DNA from: Pseudomonas sp. GM41(2012)
Lineage (GTDB): Bacteria; Pseudomonadota; Gammaproteobacteria; Pseudomonadales; Pseudomonadaceae
Reading direction: 5' to 3'
Length of the DNA stretch: 64,000 nucleotides
Assembly (NCBI RefSeq): GCF_000282315.2
Contig: NZ_AKJN02000008.1
Span: 620,001-684,000 of the forward strand
The notes under the pieces are model-generated. The model did not search any database. It worked only from the letters and a program-made list of their open reading frames with translations, and had not been told where the DNA came from. Shown piece after piece: positions 61,496 to 64,000 of the stretch. Each line of letters starts with the position of its first letter. Positions within the stretch are counted from its first letter, which is position 1. Made by a program: the position numbers and the translations under genes.

Positions 61496-62217
61496 TAGGC
61501 GGCTTGCAGTTGCCGATCCATCGAAGCGATGCAGTCGCGCATCTGCTCGCGGCACTGGGCAATCAGCATCGGCATGTCATCCAGGCTCAATCCCGCGGTA
61601 GGAATCGCCGGTAACGAGCGGATCAGAATCTTCCCACTGCGCCAACGGTTCAATCGCATGTGTTTAACGTAACTGCTGACACACACCGGAACAATCGGCA
61701 CCCCGGCGGCAATGGCCATTTGAAAGGCACCTTTCTTGAATGGCAGCAACTCTTCGCCCAAGTTGCGTGTGCCTTCCGGGAAGACCCAAATCGAAGTGTC
61801 TTCATTCTGTAACGTGTGGGTAGTGGTCAGCATCGACTGGCGTGCTTTCTGCGCATTACCGCGATCGATCAGCACATTGCCCGCCAGCCAGAACAACTGA
61901 CCAAACAGCGGCACCCACTTCAGACTCTTCTTGCCGATACACACGGTGCGGCGGGGCACCACGTTGCCGAACACAAACAGATCGTAGTTGGACTGGTGGT
62001 TGGCGATGATCACGCAGCTGTCGGGTTTATCCATCAGCGGTCCGACGTCGGCCTTCACCCGCAGACGCAAAATGCACATCGCCGGCCATGCATAAAGACG
62101 CGCACACAAACGGCTGTTATCCGGGTTGAACGGTCGGCACAGGCCAAGAACCACCCCAAGCACACCGGCCAGAATAAAGTGCAAGCCCATCAATAACATA
62201 CGAAACACAAACAGCAT
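61495..62217 (-). CDS. plsC: 1-acyl-sn-glycerol-3-phosphate acyltransferase (PlsC-like)
   Basis: This 240-residue membrane-bound acyltransferase has an N-terminal helix (MLLMGLHFILAGVLGVVLG), the catalytic NHQSNYD (HX4D), VFPEGTRN for glycerol phosphate binding and VPIVPVCVSSY. It adds the second acyl chain in phosphatidic acid synthesis, or a related lipid acylation, at the inner membrane. Pseudomonas has several such genes, so the exact acceptor is not certain. Confidence 0.88.
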   Translation of the reverse strand: MLFVFRMLLMGLHFILAGVLGVVLGLCRPFNPDNSRLCARLYAWPAMCILRLRVKADVGPLMDKPDSCVIIANHQSNYDLFVFGNVVPRRTVCIGKKSLKWVPLFGQLFWLAGNVLIDRGNAQKARQSMLTTTHTLQNEDTSIWVFPEGTRNLGEELLPFKKGAFQMAIAAGVPIVPVCVSSYVKHMRLNRWRSGKILIRSLPAIPTAGLSLDDMPMLIAQCREQMRDCIASMDRQLQAA

Positions 62218-62383
62218 TTACAGGCCCCACCGGGACAAAAGGTGGCGCAGTGTACGGATGTGCACTGTTTTCGGCAATTGCCGCTATAGAGGTAGGAGAT
62301 AGGCGATGTTTGAGCGCATGTTTCCGACTTATGGGTCAGATGCGATCTAGAGCGGTTGTAGGCTATTTAACGGCGCGCATAAG

Positions 62384-62413
62384 AAAAAGCCCGACACGAC
62401 GGTCGGGCTTTTC
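62384..62413 (-). terminator. Terminator of the crotonase gene
   Basis: AAAAGCCCGAC pairs with GTCGGGCTTTT. On the minus strand it is followed by TTTTTCTT, 18 bases after the crotonase stop. Confidence 0.85.
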
Positions 62414-62431
62414 GGTGTGGCACGTTTGGGT

Positions 62432-63121
62432 TTAAACCAAAAAATCCTGATCCTCGATGATCGCGTTGTCCAGCCTCTCCAGCAGCGCCTTGCGCACTTT
62501 GAGTTTGGTGTTCTTGTGCGCGGTCATGTTGATCTTCTTCAACTGACGAGCCGCCGCCAGCGCCGCGCCTTGCAGCTCTTCGGCCGACACCACCAGGTCG
62601 AAGAACCCGGCATCCACAGCACTTTGCGGATTAAACATCTCAGCGTTGATCACCGCGCGGTGGAACGCCGACTTGCGCAGACGATCACGGGCCAGCTCGA
62701 TACCGGCGTGGTGCATGGTCATGCCGATCTGCACTTCGTTCAAACCAATGGTGAACGGGCCGTCGACACCAATGCGGTAATCCACCGACAACAACAGGAA
62801 CGCGCCCTTGGCCACCGCATGCCCAGGGCACGCGACGATCACCGGGAACGGGTGCGACAAAAGGCGACGTGTCAGCGTCGAACCGGCAGTCACCAGCGCC
62901 ACGGCTTCTTTAGGGCCGGAGGTCATCACCTTCAAGTCATAACCGCCCGACAGCATCCCGGGCGTACCGGTAATGATCACCACCGCACGATCAGTCACTG
63001 CCTGATCCAGCGCGGCGTTAAACGCAGCAATCACGTCCGGAGAGATGGCATTGACCTTGCCATTGCTCAAGGTCAGGGTCGCGATACCGTCTTCGAGATG
63101 GTAGGAAATCAACTCACTCAT
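62432..63121 (-). CDS. Crotonase/enoyl-CoA hydratase family protein
   Basis: This 229-residue protein, shorter than typical crotonases (about 260), has LSNGKVNAISPDVI, an oxyanion-loop SGGYDLKV and PGHAVAKGAFLLLSVDYRIG. The usual catalytic Glu positions fall in LNEVQIGMTM, where one Glu is visible. It acts on an acyl-CoA thioester; hydratase activity is not assured. It is monocistronic. Confidence 0.85.
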   Translation of the reverse strand: MSELISYHLEDGIATLTLSNGKVNAISPDVIAAFNAALDQAVTDRAVVIITGTPGMLSGGYDLKVMTSGPKEAVALVTAGSTLTRRLLSHPFPVIVACPGHAVAKGAFLLLSVDYRIGVDGPFTIGLNEVQIGMTMHHAGIELARDRLRKSAFHRAVINAEMFNPQSAVDAGFFDLVVSAEELQGAALAAARQLKKINMTAHKNTKLKVRKALLERLDNAIIEDQDFLV

Positions 63122-63361
63122 GACGCTATTCCTTTCAATAAAGTAGCGCAGACGTTACTCACCGCCGCAGGCCAGGTAAAGCGCCGTGACTGACCGCCCA
63201 GTCACCCTTTCCCCGCCCGGCAAGCGTCGCCCGCCACGTCTGCCGCGCATTCCCCTCTATATAGAGGAGGGCGCGAAGCCGGAGATTGGCGGGTTTGCCA
63301 TGGACTGGAACCTGCTCGAACAACTAAAACGCTAAGCGCATGAAAATTCTGCAAAAAAAGT
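63122..63361. other. Spacer before the tRNA promoter
   Basis: No gene is recognised. It contains a short perfect palindrome CTCTATATAGAG near 63256 next to GGAGGG, and a tiny frame MDWNLLEQLKR ending at 63335 that may be chance or the end of a decayed gene. Confidence 0.45.
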
Positions 63362-63390
63362 TTGCCATCGGAAAAGCTTTCGACTACATT
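63362..63390 (+). promoter_or_regulatory. Sigma-70 promoter of tRNA-Ser
   Basis: TTGCCA, a 17-base spacer and TACATT are followed by a GC-rich discriminator (GCGCGCC), as in stringently controlled stable-RNA promoters. The start point would be near 63397, about 32 bases before the tRNA. Confidence 0.65.
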
Positions 63391-63428
63391 AGCGCGCCTC
63401 GACAGACAGAACTTGTTTGACGAGATAC

Positions 63429-63518
63429 GGTGAAGTGTCCGAGTGGCTTAAGGAGCACGCCTGGAAAGTGTGTATACAAGAAATTGTATCGAGAGTTCGA
63501 ATCTCTCCTTCACCGCCA
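63429..63518 (+). tRNA. tRNA-Ser (anticodon GGA)
   Basis: The 90-base gene includes CCA. The acceptor stem GGTGAAG pairs with CTTCACC and G-CCA follows. The anticodon stem CACGC/GTGTG encloses loop CTGGAAA, so the anticodon is GGA (63463-63465). A long variable arm and the GTTCGAAT T-loop are both present, as expected for serine. Confidence 0.96.
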
Positions 63519-63532
63519 AATTCGATGTAACC

Positions 63533-63567
63533 AAAACCCCTGATTTCGAAAGAAGTCAGGGGTTTTG
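63533..63567 (+). terminator. Terminator of tRNA-Ser
   Basis: AAAACCCCTGA and TCAGGGGTTTT form a long stem with an inner TTC/GAA pair, ending in a T-run, 15 bases after the tRNA. Confidence 0.85.
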
Positions 63568-63773
63568 TGGTTTCTGGCGTCTGGATTTTGTGGAAGGCAA
63601 TATTATTGATCCACGCTCATCCGCGAAGGCACTTCCGAAATTCATGTAGGACGGGTGACAGGCATGTGGGATGTAATGCCGGAAAGCCAGATAGTTGGGT
63701 GCTTTCACAGGTTTCAGCAACTGGCACGAGCCGTTTCGTGAGGGGTATTCGCTTTGCGCCTTTAGGGGACACA
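63568..63773. other. Spacer after the tRNA
   Basis: No gene is supported. No copy of the tRNA 3' end (an attachment-site mark) was seen here. Confidence 0.45.
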
Positions 63774-63833
63774 ATGGATCAACGGGCAAGGCACATGACG
63801 CGGCCCGTTATCTGGAAGGACGAACGCACGTAA
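63774..63833 (+). CDS. Possible 19-residue leader ORF
   Basis: The frame MDQRARHMTRPVIWKDERT has AGGGGAC before its ATG, and its stop TAA overlaps an ATG of the next gene (TAATG at 63831-63835). This arrangement suggests translational coupling. It could equally be chance. Confidence 0.3.
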   Translation: MDQRARHMTRPVIWKDERT

Positions 63834-63847
63834 TGCAGGAACTCACA

Positions 63848-64000
63848 ATGGAACAGGCAGAACTGGAAAAGGTTCATGTGGAGATCGTCAAGCTGATGGC
63901 TGAGCAGCGCAAGCTGAACGCCCAGGCCGGGAAGATGACCCGTGAAACTGTTTGGTATCCGGTGGCTGTGGCGACTGGGTTGATTGGCACGGTGGCCACT
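63848..64000 (+). CDS. Small hypothetical membrane-type protein, cut by the window end
   Basis: The frame runs off the right edge. It begins MEQAELEKVHVEIVKLMAEQ, an amphipathic helix, then RKLNAQAGKMTRETVWYPVA and a hydrophobic segment. AGGA lies 7 bases before ATG 63848; ATG 63833 is an alternative. Proteins of this layout (Lys/Glu helix then a membrane helix) are common near phage or tRNA-linked islands in Pseudomonas. Family not recognised. Confidence 0.6.
   Translation, partial: MEQAELEKVHVEIVKLMAEQRKLNAQAGKMTRETVWYPVAVATGLIGTVAT

Noticed and set aside
63567..63833. 88-codon plus-strand frame after the tRNA
   Set aside because: It begins within the tRNA terminator and has no coding character except possibly its last 19 codons, which are listed separately.

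Overview
The window reads as chromosome of a Pseudomonas of the fluorescens type. The evidence is the wbpL/wbpM O-antigen locus ending at a comEA-like gene, a full kdpFABCDE operon, Pseudomonas-style REP hairpins between genes, a DUF2897 gene, speE and rraB neighbours, and GC-rich codon use from about 27 kb onward. All functions below are read from the sequence by motif recognition; no search was run.

Region 1 (1-26.8 kb) is a surface-polysaccharide (O-antigen) locus. It opens with a cut-off GT2 glycosyltransferase, a WbpV-like epimerase/reductase and a WbpL-like lipid-carrier sugar-phosphate transferase, coupled by 4-base overlaps. A tandem GT2-GT2 enzyme follows, then a protein of about 1660 residues fusing a sulfotransferase, a coiled coil, four short repeats, a WbsX-like domain, a GT2 and a GT4. 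Next come a sugar epimerase, a Wzm/Wzt ABC exporter on the minus strand, and wbpM. Beyond wbpM lies a block of about 10.5 kb: a pyruvyltransferase-GT2-GT4 fusion, the heptose genes hddA-gmhA-hddC, two acyltransferase-3 genes, a GT34-like glycosyltransferase and IS66 debris. The last codons of a second wbpM survive just before comEA, so this block was probably inserted next to, or by recombination with, an older wbpM. An ABC exporter is present and no Wzx or Wzy was seen, so export is probably ABC-dependent. The local AT-rich base composition, the IS debris and the absence of REPs all fit horizontal exchange.

Region 2 (26.9-33.5 kb) is ordinary chromosome: a ComEA-like helix-hairpin-helix protein, an SDR, a FabF-like ketosynthase, a TetR regulator, a GntR regulator with a DUF1989 protein, DUF2897 and an ethanolamine-type permease.

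Region 3 (33.6-42.3 kb) holds the high-affinity potassium system kdpF-A-B-C-D-E. The operon is unusual in carrying a tandem-repeat palindromic element of about 270 bp between kdpB and kdpC.

Region 4 (42.3-64 kb) is a mix of small transcription units separated by REP pairs: patatin, lipoprotein, CHAD, thioesterase, Mpo1-like, chemoreceptor, speE, rraB, a cytochrome c, a thiolase/FadB-like pair, a glutamine amidotransferase, corA, plsC, a crotonase and tRNA-Ser(GGA). The most interesting part is a three-gene operon (circularly permuted ATP-grasp, alpha-E protein, transglutaminase). In front of it lie a textbook sigma-54 -24/-12 element and an NtrC-like palindrome, which suggests that this poorly understood peptide-ligase-like system is switched on by nitrogen limitation.
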